NCBI GenBank assembly: GCA_023053685.1
Contig: JALIGW010000218.1
Location: 118,489 to 182,488 of the forward strand
Direction of reading: 5' to 3'
Source of the DNA: Diadophis punctatus similis
Lineage: Eukaryota > Chordata > Lepidosauria > Squamata > Dipsadidae
DNA: 64,000 nt
The notes under the pieces are model-generated. The model saw nothing but the letters and a program-made list of their open reading frames with translations. It made no database searches and was not told the DNA's origin. Below, in pieces: positions 1 through 11,850 of the stretch; the first letter of the stretch is position 1; every line of letters starts with the position of its first letter. Both the position numbers and the translations under genes were made by a program.

Positions 1-1450
1 GCCAAAAATATGACTTTTGACAAACACCTCAGAAATGAAAATGAAACACATATTCCTGTTCCCCACAGGCTGGAAAGCCGAATTCTCGCTTGATTTTCGA
101 TTCCGAGCCTACCCTGAAGAGCTAGCCAAGGTCTAACACAGCATTCGCCTTAGGACTCAATACATCCAAAAACATCACTTTTGACAAACACCTCAGAAAT
201 GAAAAAGAAACACATCTTCCTGTTCCCCACAGGCTGAAAGCCGAATTCTCACTTGATTTTCGATTCCGAGCCTACCCTGAAGAGCTAGCTCAAGGTCTAA
301 CACAGCATTCGCCTTATTTCTCAATTCAGCCCAAAACAATCACTTTTGACAAACACCTCAGAAATGAAAATGAAACACATATTCTTGTTCCCACGGGCTG
401 GACAGCCGAATTCTCGCTTGATTTTCGATTCCGAGCCTACCCTGAAGAGCTAGCCCAAGGTCTAACACAGAATTCGCCTTAGTTCTAAATTCAGCCCAAA
501 AGCATCACTTTTGACAAACACCTCAGAAATGAAAATGAAACAAATATTCCTGTTCCCCAAAGGCTGGAAAGCCAAATTCTCGCTTGATTTTCGATTCCGA
601 GCCTACCCTGAAGAGCTAGCCCAAAGTCTAACACAGCATTCGCCTTAGGACTCAATACAGCCAAAAATATGACTTTTGACAACACCTCAGAAAAGAAAAT
701 GAAACACATATTCCTGTTCCCCACAGGCTGGAAAGCCGAATTCTCGCTTGATTTTCGATTCCGAGCCTAACCCTGAAGAGCTAGCCCAAGGTCTAACACA
801 GCATTCGCCTTAGGACTCAATACAGCCAAAAACATCACTTTTGACAAACACCTCAGAAATGAAAAAGAAACACATATTCCTGTTCCCCACAGGCTGGAAA
901 GCCGAATTCTCGCTTGATTTCGATTCCGAGCTACCCTGAAGAGCTAGCTCAAGGTCTAACACAGCATTCGCCTTATTTCTCAATTCAGCCCAAAAACATC
1001 ACTTTTGACAAACACCTCAGAAATGAAAATGAAACACATATTCTTGTTCCCCACGGGCTGGACAGCCGAATTCTCGCTTGATTTTCGATTCCGAGCCTAC
1101 CCTGAAGAGCTAGCCCAAAGTCTAACACAGCATTCGCCTTAGGACTGAATACAGCCAAAAAACATGACTTTTGACAAACACCTCAGAAATGAAAATGATA
1201 ACACATATTCCTGTTCCCCACAGGTGGACAGCCGAATTCTCGCTTGATTTTTGATTCCGACCTTTCCCTGAAGAGCTAGCCCAAGGTCTAACACAGCATT
1301 CGCCTTAGGACTCAATACAGCCAAAAACATCACTTTTGACAACACCTCAGAAATGAAAAAGAAACACATATTCCTGTTCCCCACAGGCTGGAAAGCCGAA
1401 TTCTCGCTTGATTTTCGATTCAGAGCCTACCCTGAAGAGCTAGCTCAGGT
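1..1450. repeat. Indel-rich left segment of the array
   Basis: The junction order J3-J2-C-J5-J3-J2-C-J8 at 1-1139 matches 5131-6273 monomer by monomer, but this copy is a net 5 bp shorter. I count single-base losses near 127 (GCTAGCCAAGG), 230 (GGCTGAAAGCC), 391 (GTTCCCACGGG), 680 (GACAACACC), 915 (GATTTCGATTCC) and 930 (GAGCTACCC), with one gain near 768 (GCCTAACCC), which sums to -5. From about 1190 it looks more like 12100-12540. It still has further indels near 1195, 1222, 1338 and 1445. Beyond 1450 such private indels become rare. Most are contractions of short homopolymers, which suggests sequencing or consensus error near a poorly supported edge, although real decay of an array flank would look similar. 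Confidence 0.75.
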
Positions 1451-2809
1451 CTGACACAGCATTCGCCTTATTTCTCAATTCAGCCCAAAAACATCACTTT
1501 TGACAAACACCTCAGAAATGAAAATAAAACACATATTCCTGTTCCCCACGGGCTGGAAAGCCGAATTCTCGCTTGATTTTCGATTCTGAGCCTACCCTGA
1601 AGAGCTAGCCCAAAGTCTAACACTGCATTCGCCTTAGGACTCAATACAGCCAAAAAACATGACTTTTGACAAACACCTCAGAAATGAAAATGAAACACAT
1701 ATTCCAGTTCCCCATGGGCTGGAAAGCCGAATTCTCGCTTGATTTTCGATTCCGAGCCTACCCTGAAGAGCTAGCCCAAAGTCTAACACAGCATTCGCCT
1801 TAGGACTCAATACAGCCAAAAAACATGACTTTTGACAAACACCTCAGAAATGAAAATGAAACACATATTCCAGTTCCCCATGGGCTGGAAAGCCGAATTC
1901 TCGCTTGATTTTCGATTCCGAGCCTACCCTGAAGAGCTAGCCCAAAGTCTAACACAGCATTCGCCTTAGGACTCAATACAGCCAAAAACATCACTTTTGA
2001 CAAACACCTCAGAAATGAAAAAGAAACACATATTCCTGTTCCCCACAGGCTGGAAAGCCGAATTCTCGCTTGATTTTCGATTCCGAGCCTACCCTGAAGA
2101 GCTAGCTCACGGTCTAACACAGCATTCGCCTTATTTCTCAATTCAGCCCAAAAACATCACTTTTGAAAAACACCTCAGAAATGAAAAAGAAACACATATT
2201 CCTGTTCCCCACGGGCTGGAAAGCCAAATTCTCGCTTGATTTTTGATTCCGAGCCTACCCTGAAGAGCTAGCCCAAAGTCTAACACAGCATTCGCCTTAG
2301 GACTCAATACAGCCAAAAATATGTCTTTTGACAAACACCTCAGAAATGAAAATGAAACACATATTCCTGTTCCCCACAGGCTGGAAAGCCGAATTCTCGC
2401 TTGATTTTTGATTCCGACCTTTCCCTGAAGAGCTAGCCCAAGGTCTAACACAGCATTCGCCTTAGGACTCAATACAGCCAAAAACATCACTTTTGACAAA
2501 CACCTCAGAAATGAAAAAGAAACACATATTCCTGTTCCCACAGGCTGGAAAGCCGAATTCTCGCTTGATTTTCGATTCCGAGCCTACCCTGAAGAGCTAG
2601 CTCACGGTCTAACACAGCATTCGCCTTATTTCTCAATTCAGCCCAAAAACATCACTTTTGACAAACACCTCAGAAATGAAAAAGAAACACATATTCCTGT
2701 TCCCCACGGGCTGGAAAGCCAAATTCTTGCTTGATTTTCGATTCCGAGCCTACCCTGAAGAGCTAGCCCAAAGTCTAACACTGCATTCGCCTTAGAACTC
2801 AATACAGCC

Positions 2810-4640
2810 AAAAAACATGACTTTTGACAAACACCTCAGAAATGAAAATGAAACACATATTCCTGTTCCCCACAGGCTGGAAAGCCGAATTCTCGCTTGA
2901 TTTTCGATTCTGAGCCTACCCTGAAGAGCTAGCTCACGGTCTAACACAGCATTCGCCTTATTTCTCAATTCAGCCCAAAAACATCACTTTTGACAAACAC
3001 CTCAGAAATGAAAAAGAAACACATATTCCTGTTCCCCACAGGCTGGAAAGCTGAATTCTCGCTTGATTTTCGATTCCGAGCCTACCCTGAAGAGCTAGCT
3101 CAAGGTCTAACACAGCATTCGCCTTATTTCTCAATTCAGCCCAAAACCATCACTTTTGACAAACACCTCAGAAATGAAAATGAAACACATATTCCTGTTC
3201 CCCACGGGCTGGAAAGCCGAATTCTCGCTTGATTTTCGATTCTGAGCCTACCCTGAAGAGCTAGCCCAAAGTCTAACACTGCATTCGCCTTAGGACTCAA
3301 TACAGCCAAAAAACATGACTTTTGACAAACACCTCAGAAATGAAAATGAAACACATATTCCAGTTCCCCATGGGCTGGAAAGCCGAATTCTCGCTTGATT
3401 TTCGATTCCGAGCCTACCCTGAAGAGCTAGCCCAAAGTCTAACACTGCATTCGCCTTAGAACTCAATACAGCCAAAAAACATGACTTTTGACAAACACCT
3501 CAGAAATGAAAATGAAACACATATTCCTGTTCCCCACAGGCTGGAAAGCCGAATTCTCGCTTGATTTTCGATTCCGAGCCTACCCTGAAGAGCTAGCTCA
3601 CGGTCTAACACAGCATTCGCCTTATTTCTCAATTCAGCCCAAAAACATCACTTTTGACAAACACCTCAGAAATGAAAAAGAAACACATATTCCTGTTCCC
3701 CCCGGGCTGGAAAGCCAAATTCTCGCTTGATTTTCGATTCCGAGCCTACCCTGAAGAGCTAGCCCAAAGTCTAACACAGCATTCGCCTTAGGACTCAATA
3801 CAGCCAAAAATATGACTTTTGACAAACACCTCAGAAATGAAAATGAAACACATATTCCTGTTCCCCACAGGCCGGAAAGCCAAATTCTCGCTTGATTTTT
3901 GATTCCGACCTTTTCCTGAAGAGCTAGCCCAAGGTCTAACACAGCATTCGCCTAATTTCTAAATTCAGCCCAAAAACATCACTTTTGAAAAACACCTCAG
4001 AAATGAAAAAGAAACACATATTCCTGTTCCCCATGGGCTGGAAAGCCGAATTCTCGCTTGATTTTCGATTCCGAGCCTACCCTGAAGAGCTAGCCCAAAG
4101 TCTAACACTGCATTCGCCTTAGGACTCAATACAGCCAAAAAACATGACTTTTGACAAACACCTCAGAAATGAAAATGAAACACATATTCCTGTTCCCCAC
4201 AGGCTGGAAAGCCGAATTCTCGCTTGATTTTCGATTCCGAGCCTACCCTGAAGAGCTAGCTCACGGTCTAACACAGCATTCGCCTTATTTCTCAATTCAG
4301 CCCAAAAACATCACTTTTGACAAACACCTCAGAAATGAAAAAGAAACACATATTCCTGTTCCCCACTGGCTGAAAAGCCAAATTCTCGCTTGATTTTCGA
4401 TTCCGAGCCTACCCTGAAGAGCTAGCCCAAAGTCTAACACAGCATTCGCCTTAGGACTCAATACAGCCAAAAAACATGACTTTTGACAAACACCTCAGAA
4501 ATGAAAAATGAAACACATATTCCTGTTCCCCATGGGCTGGAAAGCCGAATTCTCGCTTGATTTTCGATTCCGAGCCTACCCTGGAGAGCTAGCTCATGGT
4601 CTAACACAGCATTCGCCTTATTTCTCAATTCAGCCCAAAA
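2810..4640. repeat. Diverged relative of the 17-monomer HOR unit
   Basis: The order J7, C, C' (CCAAAACCATCAC near 3143), J1 with CCAGTTCCCCATGGG, J7, C, J3, J6, J1, C, J1 matches the 33.9-35.6 kb part of the 17-monomer HOR. The first half is displaced by 31,126 bp and the second half by 30,960 bp. The 166-bp change in displacement means this copy has one more monomer, a C unit beginning about 3651, which the HOR units lack. It may preserve the state before the HOR lost that monomer, or it may have gained it. Confidence 0.7.
3485..3650 (+). repeat. Representative 166-bp satellite monomer with landmark sites
   Basis: This unit is used to fix landmarks. It starts at the CTTTTGAC motif. GAATTC is at 3551-3556. 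GCTAGC is at 3592-3597, inside the perfect 10-bp palindrome GAGCTAGCTC at 3590-3599. CpG dinucleotides start at 3550, 3558, 3569, 3575, 3601 and 3618. Positions 3520-3521 and 3537-3538 read CA here but CG in other monomers, giving eight CpG positions in total. A-tracts lie mainly in the first 45 bp. The next unit begins at 3651 (166 bp later) and the one after at 3816 (165 bp later), showing the two length classes side by side. The monomer is close to the length of DNA wrapped by a nucleosome with its linker histone, as in many satellites. Confidence 0.9.
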
Positions 4641-4799
4641 ACATCACTTTTGACAAACACCTCAGAAATGAAAAAGAAACACATATTCCTGTTCCCCACG
4701 GGCTGGAAAGCCAAATTCTTGCTTGATTTTCGATTCCGAGCCTACCCTGAAGAGCTAGCCCAAAGTCTAACACTGCATTCGCCTTAGGACTCAATACAG

Positions 4800-6273
4800 C
4801 CAAAAAACATGACTTTTGACAAACACCTCAGAAATGAAAATGAAACACATATTCCTGTTCCCCATGGGCTGGAAAGCCGAATTCTCGCTTGATTTTCGAT
4901 TCCGAGCCTACCCTGAAGAGCTAGCTCACGGTCTAACACAGCATTCGCCTTATTTCTCAATTCAGCCCAAAAACATCACTTTTGACAAACACCTCAGAAA
5001 TGAAAAAGAAACACATATTCCTGTTCCCCACGGGCTGGAAAGCCAAATTCTTGCTTGATTTTCGATTCCGAGCCTACCCTGAAGAGCTAGCCCAAAGTCT
5101 AACACAGCATTCGCCTTAGGACTCAATACAGCCAAAAATATGACTTTTGACAAACACCTCAGAAATGAAAATGAAACACATATTCCTGTTCCCCACAGGC
5201 TGGAAAGCCGAATTCTCGCTTGATTTTCGATTCCGAGCCTACCCTGAAGAGCTAGCCCAAGGTCTAACACAGCATTCGCCTTAGGACTCAATACAGCCAA
5301 AAACATCACTTTTGACAAACACCTCAGAAATGAAAAAGAAACACATATTCCTGTTCCCCACAGGCTGGAAAGCCGAATTCTCACTTGATTTTCGATTCCG
5401 AGCCTACCCTGAAGAGCTAGCTCAAGGTCTAACACAGCATTCGCCTTATTTCTCAATTCAGCCCAAAAACATCACTTTTGACAAACACCTCAGAAATGAA
5501 AATGAAACACATATTCTTGTTCCCCACGGGCTGGACAGCCGAATTCTCGCTTGATTTTCGATTCCGAGCCTACCCTGAAGAGCTAGCCCAAGGTCTAACA
5601 CAGAATTCGCCTTAGTTCTAAATTCAGCCCAAAAGCATCACTTTTGACAAACACCTCAGAAATGAAAATGAAACAAATATTCCTGTTCCCCAAAGGCTGG
5701 AAAGCCAAATTCTCGCTTGATTTTCGATTCCGAGCCTACCCTGAAGAGCTAGCCCAAAGTCTAACACAGCATTCGCCTTAGGACTCAATACAGCCAAAAA
5801 TATGACTTTTGACAAACACCTCAGAAATGAAAATGAAACACATATTCCTGTTCCCCACAGGCTGGAAAGCCAAATTCTCGCTTGATTTTCGATTCCGAGC
5901 CTACCCTGAAGAGCTAGCCCAAGGTCTAACACAGCATTCGCCTTAGGACTCAATACAGCCAAAAACATCACTTTTGACAAACACCTCAGAAATGAAAAAG
6001 AAACACATATTCCTGTTCCCCACAGGCTGGAAAGCCGAATTCTCGCTTGATTTTCGATTCCGAGCCTACCCTGAAGAGCTAGCTCAAGGTCTAACACAGC
6101 ATTCGCCTTATTTCTCAATTCAGCCCAAAAACATCACTTTTGACAAACACCTCAGAAATGAAAATGAAACACATATTCTTGTTCCCCACGGGCTGGACAG
6201 CCGAATTCTCGCTTGATTTTCGATTCCGAGCCTACCCTGAAGAGCTAGCCCAAAGTCTAACACAGCATTCGCC
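4800..6273. repeat. Trimer-based segment J3-J2-C with J5 insert
   Basis: Two J3-J2-C trimers begin near 5131 and 5790, separated by one J5 monomer near 5620. The monomer before J5 ends in CAGAATTCGCC, which creates a second EcoRI-type site. The region parallels 1-1139 (offset about 5130-5135) and, at displacement 11,257, the first part of the 15-monomer HOR (16073-17200). It is therefore a candidate for the source of that HOR half, or a sister copy of it. Confidence 0.75.
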
Positions 6274-7113
6274 TTAGGACTGAATACAGCCAAAAAACAT
6301 GACTTTTGACAAACACCTCAGAAATGAAAATGAAACACATATTCCTGTTCCCCACAGGCTGGAAAGCCGAATTCTCGCTTGATTTTCGATTCCGAGCCTA
6401 CCCTGAAGAGCTAGCCCAAGGTCTAACACAGCATTCGCCTTAGGACTCAATACAGCCAAAAACATCACTTTTGACAAACACCTCAGAAATGAAAAAGAAA
6501 CACATATTCCTGTTCCCCACAGGCTGGAAAGCCGAATTCTCGCTTGATTTTCGATTCCGAGCCTACCCTGAAGAGCTAGCTCAAGGTCTAACACAGCATT
6601 CGCCTTATTTCTCAATTCAGCCCAAAAACATCACTTTTGACAAACACCTCAGAAATGAAAATGAAACACATATTCTTGTTCCCCACGGGCTGGACAGCCG
6701 AATTCTCGCTTGATTTTCGATTCCGAGCCTACCCTGAAGAGCTAGCCCAAAGTCTAACACAGCATTCGCCTTAGGACTGAATACAGCCAAAAAACATGAC
6801 TTTTGACAAACACCTCAGAAATGAAAATGAAACACATATTCCTGTTCCCCACAGGCTGGAAAGCCACATTCTCGCTTGATTTTTGAATCTGACCTTTCCC
6901 TGAAGAGCTAGCCCAAGGTCTAACACAGCATTCGCCTTAGGACTCAATACAGCCAAAAACATCACTTTTGACAAACACCTCAGAAATGAAAATGAAACAC
7001 ATATTCCTGTTCCCCACGAGCTGGAAAGCCGAATTCTCGCTTGATTTTTGATTCCGACCTTTCCCTGAAGAGCTAGCCCAAGGTCTAACACCGCATTCGC
7101 CTTATTTCTCAAT
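6274..7113. repeat. Shortened relative of the 7-monomer HOR
   Basis: The order leads into the 7-monomer HOR, but equivalent landmarks at 6471 and 7464 are 993 bp apart (6 monomers) where the following copies are 1158 bp apart. It contains one monomer with GCCACATTCTCGC and GATTTTTGAATCTGACC where the next copies contain two, so one monomer was duplicated downstream or lost here. Confidence 0.75.
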
Positions 7114-8271
7114 TCAGCCCAAAAACATCACTTTTGACAAACACCTCAGAAATGAAAATGAAACACGTATTCCTGTTCCCCATGGGCTGGAAAGCCGAAT
7201 TCTCGCTTGATTTTCGATTCCGAGCCTACCCTGAAGAGCTAGCCCAAGGTCTAACACAGCATTCGCCTTAGGACTCAATACAGCCAAAAATATCACTTTT
7301 GACAAACACCTCAGAAATGAAAAAGAAACACATATTCCTGTTCCCCACGGGCTGGAAAGCCAAATTCTTGCTTGATTTTCGATTCCGAGCCTACCCTGAA
7401 GAGCTAGCCCAAGGTCTAACACAGCATTCGCCTTAGGACTCAATACAGCCAAAAACATCACTTTTGACAAACACCTCAGAAATGAAAAAGAAACACATAT
7501 TCCTGTTCCCCACGGGCTGGAAAGCCGAATTCTCGCTTGATTTTCGATTCCGAGCCTACCCTGAAGAGCTAGCTCAAGGTCTAACACAGCATTCGCCTTA
7601 TTTCTCAATTCAGCCCAAAAACATCACTTTTGACAAACACCTCAGAAATGAAAATGAAACACATATTCTTGTTCCCCACGGGCTGGACAGCCGAATTCTC
7701 GCTTGATTTTCGATTCCGAGCCTACCCTGAAGAGCTAGCCCAAAGTCTAACACAGCATTCGCCTTAGGACTGAATACAGCCAAAAAACATGACTTTTGAC
7801 AAACACCTCAGAAATGAAAATGAAACACATATTCCTGTTCCCCACAGGCTGGAAAGCCACATTCTCGCTTGATTTTTGAATCTGACCTTTCCCTGAAGAG
7901 CTAGCCCAAGGTCTAACACAGCATTCGCCTTAGGACTCAATACAGCCAAAAACATCACTTTTGACAAACACCTCAGAAATGAAAATGAAACACATATTCC
8001 TGTTCCCCACAGGCTGGAAAGCCACATTCTCGCTTGATTTTTGAATCTGACCTTTCCCTGAAGAGCTAGCCCAAGGTCTAACACAGCATTCGCCTTAGGA
8101 CTCAATACAGCCAAAAACATCACTTTTGACAAACACCTCAGAAATGAAAATGAAACACATATTCCTGTTCCCCACGAGCTGGAAAGCCGAATTCTCGCTT
8201 GATTTTTGATTCCGACCTTTCCCTGAAGAGCTAGCCCAAGGTCTAACACCGCATTCGCCTTATTTCTCAAT
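7114..8271. repeat. 7-monomer HOR (1158 bp), copy 1
   Basis: The order is C (with CACGTATTCC near 7163), J3b, J2, C (with GACAGCC), J8, J2, J2, then C at 8272. The two consecutive monomers with GATTTTTGAATCTGACC mark this HOR. Corresponding positions recur exactly 1158 bp downstream (7464/8622, 7764/8922, 7114/8272). Confidence 0.88.
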
Positions 8272-9429
8272 TCAGCCCAAAAACATCACTTTTGACAAAC
8301 ACCTCAGAAATGAAAATGAAACACGTATTCCTGTTCCCCATGGGCTGGAAAGCCAAATTCTCGCTTGATTTTCGATTCCGAGCCTACCCTGAAGAGCTAG
8401 CCCAAGGTCTAACACAGCATTCGCCTTAGGACTCAATACAGCCAAAAATATCACTTTTGACAAACACCTCAGAAATGAAAAAGAAACACATATTCCTGTT
8501 CCCCACGGGCTGGAAAGCCAAATTCTTGCTTGATTTTCGATTCCGAGCCTACCCTGAAGAGCTAGCCCAAGGTCTAACACAGCATTCGCCTTAGGACTCA
8601 ATACAGCCAAAAACATCACTTTTGACAAACACCTCAGAAATGAAAAAGAAACACATATTCCTGTTCCCCACGGGCTGGAAAGCCGAATTCTCGCTTGATT
8701 TTCGATTCCGAGCCTACCCTGAAGAGCTAGCTCAAGGTCTAACACAGCATTCGCCTTATTTCTCAATTCAGCCCAAAAACATCACTTTTGACAAACACCT
8801 CAGAAATGAAAATGAAACACATATTCTTGTTCCCCACGGGCTGGACAGCCGAATTCTCGCTTGATTTTCGATTCCGAGCCTACCCTGAAGAGCTAGCCCA
8901 AAGTCTAACACAGCATTCGCCTTAGGACTGAATACAGCCAAAAAACATGACTTTTGACAAACACCTCAGAAATGAAAATGAAACACATATTCCTGTTCCC
9001 CACAGGCTGGAAAGCCACATTCTCGCTTGATTTTTGAATCTGACCTTTCCCTGAAGAGCTAGCCCAAGGTCTAACACAGCATTCGCCTTAGGACTCAATA
9101 CAGCCAAAAACATCACTTTTGACAAACACCTCAGAAATGAAAATGAAACACATATTCCTGTTCCCCACAGGCTGGAAAGCCACATTCTCGCTTGATTTTT
9201 GAATCTGACCTTTCCCTGAAGAGCTAGCCCAAGGTCTAACACAGCATTCGCCTTAGGACTCAATACAGCCAAAAACATCACTTTTGACAAACACCTCAGA
9301 AATGAAAATGAAACACATATTCCTGTTCCCCACGAGCTGGAAAGCCGAATTCTCGCTTGATTTTTGATTCCGACCTTTCCCTGAAGAGCTAGCCCAAGGT
9401 CTAACACCGCATTCGCCTTATTTCTCAAT
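8272..9429. repeat. 7-monomer HOR (1158 bp), copy 2
   Basis: Nearly identical to 7114-8271. A visible difference is GCCAAATTC near 8353 against GCCGAATTC near 7194. A third copy starts at 9430 (CACGTA near 9481) but departs after about two monomers into the 9.06-11.85 kb segment. Confidence 0.88.
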
Positions 9430-11850
9430 TCAGCCCAAAAACATCACTTTTGACAAACACCTCAGAAATGAAAATGAAACACGTATTCCTGTTCCCCATG
9501 GGCTGGAAAGCCGAATTCTCGCTTGATTTTCGATTCCGAGCCTACCCTGAAGAGCTAGCCCAAGGTCTAACACAGCATTCGCCTTAGGACTCAATACAGC
9601 CAAAAATATCACTTTTGACAAACACCTCAGAAATGAAAAAGAAACACATATTCCTGTTCCCCATGGGCTGGAAAGCCGAATTCTCGCTTGATTTTCGATT
9701 CCGAGCCTACCCTGAAGAGCTAGCCCAAAGTCTAACACTGCATTCGCCTTAGGACTCAATACAGCCAAAAAACATGACTTTTGACAAACACCTCAGAAAT
9801 GAAAATGAAACACATATTCCTGTTCCCCACAGGCTGGAAAGCCAAATTCTCGCTTGATTTTCGATTCCGAGCCTACCCTGAAGAGCTAGCTCACGGTCTA
9901 ACACAGCATTCGCCTTATTTCTCAATTCAGCCCAAAAACATCACTTTTGAAAAACACCTCAGAAATGAAAAAGAAACACATATTCCTGTTCCCCACGGGC
10001 TGGAAAGCCAAATTCTCGCTTGATTTTCGATTCCGAGCCTACCCTGAAGAGCTAGCCCAAAGTCTAACACAGCATTCGCCTTAGGACTCAATACAGCCAA
10101 AAATATGACTTTTGACAAACACCTCAGAAATGAAAATGAAACACATATTCCTGTTCCCCACAGGCTGGAAAGCCGAATTCTCGCTTGATTTTTGATTCCG
10201 ACCTTTCCCTGAAGAGCTAGCCCAAGGTCTAACACAGCATTCGCCTTAGGACTCAATACAGCCAAAAACATCACTTTTGACAAAAACCTCAGAAATGAAA
10301 AAGAAACACATATTCCTGTTCCCCATGGGCTGGAAAGCCGAATTCTCGCTTGATTTTCGATTCCGAGCCTACCCTGAAGAGCTAGCTCAAGGTCTGACAC
10401 AGCATTCGCATTATTTCTCAATTCAGCCCAAAAACATCACTTTTGACAAACACCTCAGAAATGAAAATAAAACACATATTCCTGTTCCCCACGGGCTGGA
10501 AAGCCGAATTCTCGCTTGATTTTCGATTCTGAGCCTACCCTGAAGAGCTAGCCCAAAGTCTAACACTGCATTCGCCTTAGGACTCAATACAGCCAAAAAC
10601 ATCACTTTTGACAAACACCTCAGAAATGAAAAAGAAACACATATTCCTGTTCCCCACAGGCTGGAAAGCCGAATTCTCGCTTGATTTTCGATTCCGAGCC
10701 TACCCTGAAGAGCTAGCTCAAGGTCTAACACAGCATTCGCCTTATATCTCAATTCAGCCCAAAAACATCACTTTTGACAAACACCTCAGAAATGAAAATG
10801 AAACACATATTCTTGTTCCCCACGGGCTGGACAGCCGAATTCTCGCTTGATTTTCGATTCCGAGCCTACCCTGAAGAGCTAGCCCAAAGTCTAACACAGC
10901 ATTCGCCTTAGGACAGAATACAGCCAAAAAACATGACTTTTGACAAACACCTCAGAAATGAAAATGAAACACATATTCCTGTTCCCCACAGGCTGGAAAG
11001 CCACATTCTCGCTTGATTTTTGATTCTGACCTTTCCCTGAAGAGCTAGCCCAAGGTCTAACACAGCATTCGCCTTAGGACTCAATACAGCCAAAAACATC
11101 ACTTTTGACAAACACCTCAGAAATGAAAATGAAACACATATTCCTGTTCCCCACGAGCTGGAAAGCCGAATTCTCGCTTGATTTTTGATTCCGACCTTTC
11201 CCTGAAGAGCTAGCCCAAGGTCTAACACCGCATTCGCCTTATTTCTCAATTCAGCCCAAAAACATCACTTTTGACAAACACCTCAGAAATGAAAATGAAA
11301 CACGTATTCCTGTTCCCCATGGGCTGGAAAGCCGAATTCTCGCTTGATTTTCGATTCCGAGCCTACCCTGAAGAGCTAGCCCAAAGTCTAACACTGCATT
11401 CGCCTTAGGACTCAATACAGCCAAAAAACATGACTTTTGACAAACACCTCAGAAATGAAAATGAAACACATATTCCTGTTCCCCACAGGCTGGAAAGCCG
11501 AATTCTCGCTTGATTTTCGATTCCGAGCCTCCCTGAAGAGCTAGCCCAAGGTCTAACACAGCATTCGCCTTAGGACTCAATACAGCCAAAAATATCACTT
11601 TTGACAAACACCTCAGAAATGAAAAAGAAACACATATTCCTGTTCCCCATGGGCTGGAAAGCCGAATTCTTGCTTGATTTTCGATTCCGAGCCTACCCTG
11701 AAGAGCTAGCCCAAAGTCTAACACTGCATTCGCCTTAGGACTCAATACAGCCAAAAAACATGACTTTTGACAAACACCTCAGAAATGAAAATGAAACACA
11801 TATTCCTGTTCCCCACAGGCTGGAAAGCCGAATTCTCGCTTGATTTTCGA
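9060..11850. repeat. 2.8-kb segment duplicated at 22.14-24.93 kb
   Basis: Landmarks at 9430, 9781, 9927, 10277, 10423, 10608, 10908 and 11449 all have counterparts displaced by 13,080 bp. A shared private 1-bp deletion (GAGCCTCCCTG at about 11530 and about 24610) supports true duplication over chance similarity of monomer order. Private differences include CATTCGCATTA near 10403, TTATATCTC near 10743 and GACAAAAACC near 10280. The left limit is set where 8940-9060 (ACATTC, GAATCTGACC) stops matching 22020-22140. Confidence 0.85.

Larger units (their letters stand above)
1450..4800. repeat. Heterogeneous satellite segment
   Basis: About 20 monomers with no simple HOR period. It includes two consecutive J1 monomers of the CCAGTTCCCCATGGG type (1650-1970) followed by J2 and C, a module seen again near 25.0 and 26.5 kb. 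C monomers whose CTTTTG is followed by AAAAAC occur near 2160 and 3982. One private extra A lies near 4507 (GAAAAATGAAAC) and one lost C near 2536. The part from about 2.8 kb to 4.6 kb is annotated separately as a relative of the 17-monomer HOR. Confidence 0.7.

Noticed and set aside
3531..3580. CENP-B box
   Set aside because: TTTCGATTCCGAGCC and CCCCACGGGCTGG each resemble part of the box, but neither has the required TTCG, A and CGGG spacing on either strand. A rare CCCCGGG variant near 3700 does not fit either.
3565..3600. Intact tRNA gene
   Set aside because: Only a B-box-like stretch is present. There is no cloverleaf partner for it, the A-box-like element lies downstream, and no anticodon arm could be drawn.
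3488..3730. Recurrent 80-codon forward open frames starting at TTG
   Set aside because: They read the same monomer in two frames across a 166-bp junction and occur wherever a C-type junction follows. TTG starts and loss in most monomers argue against coding.
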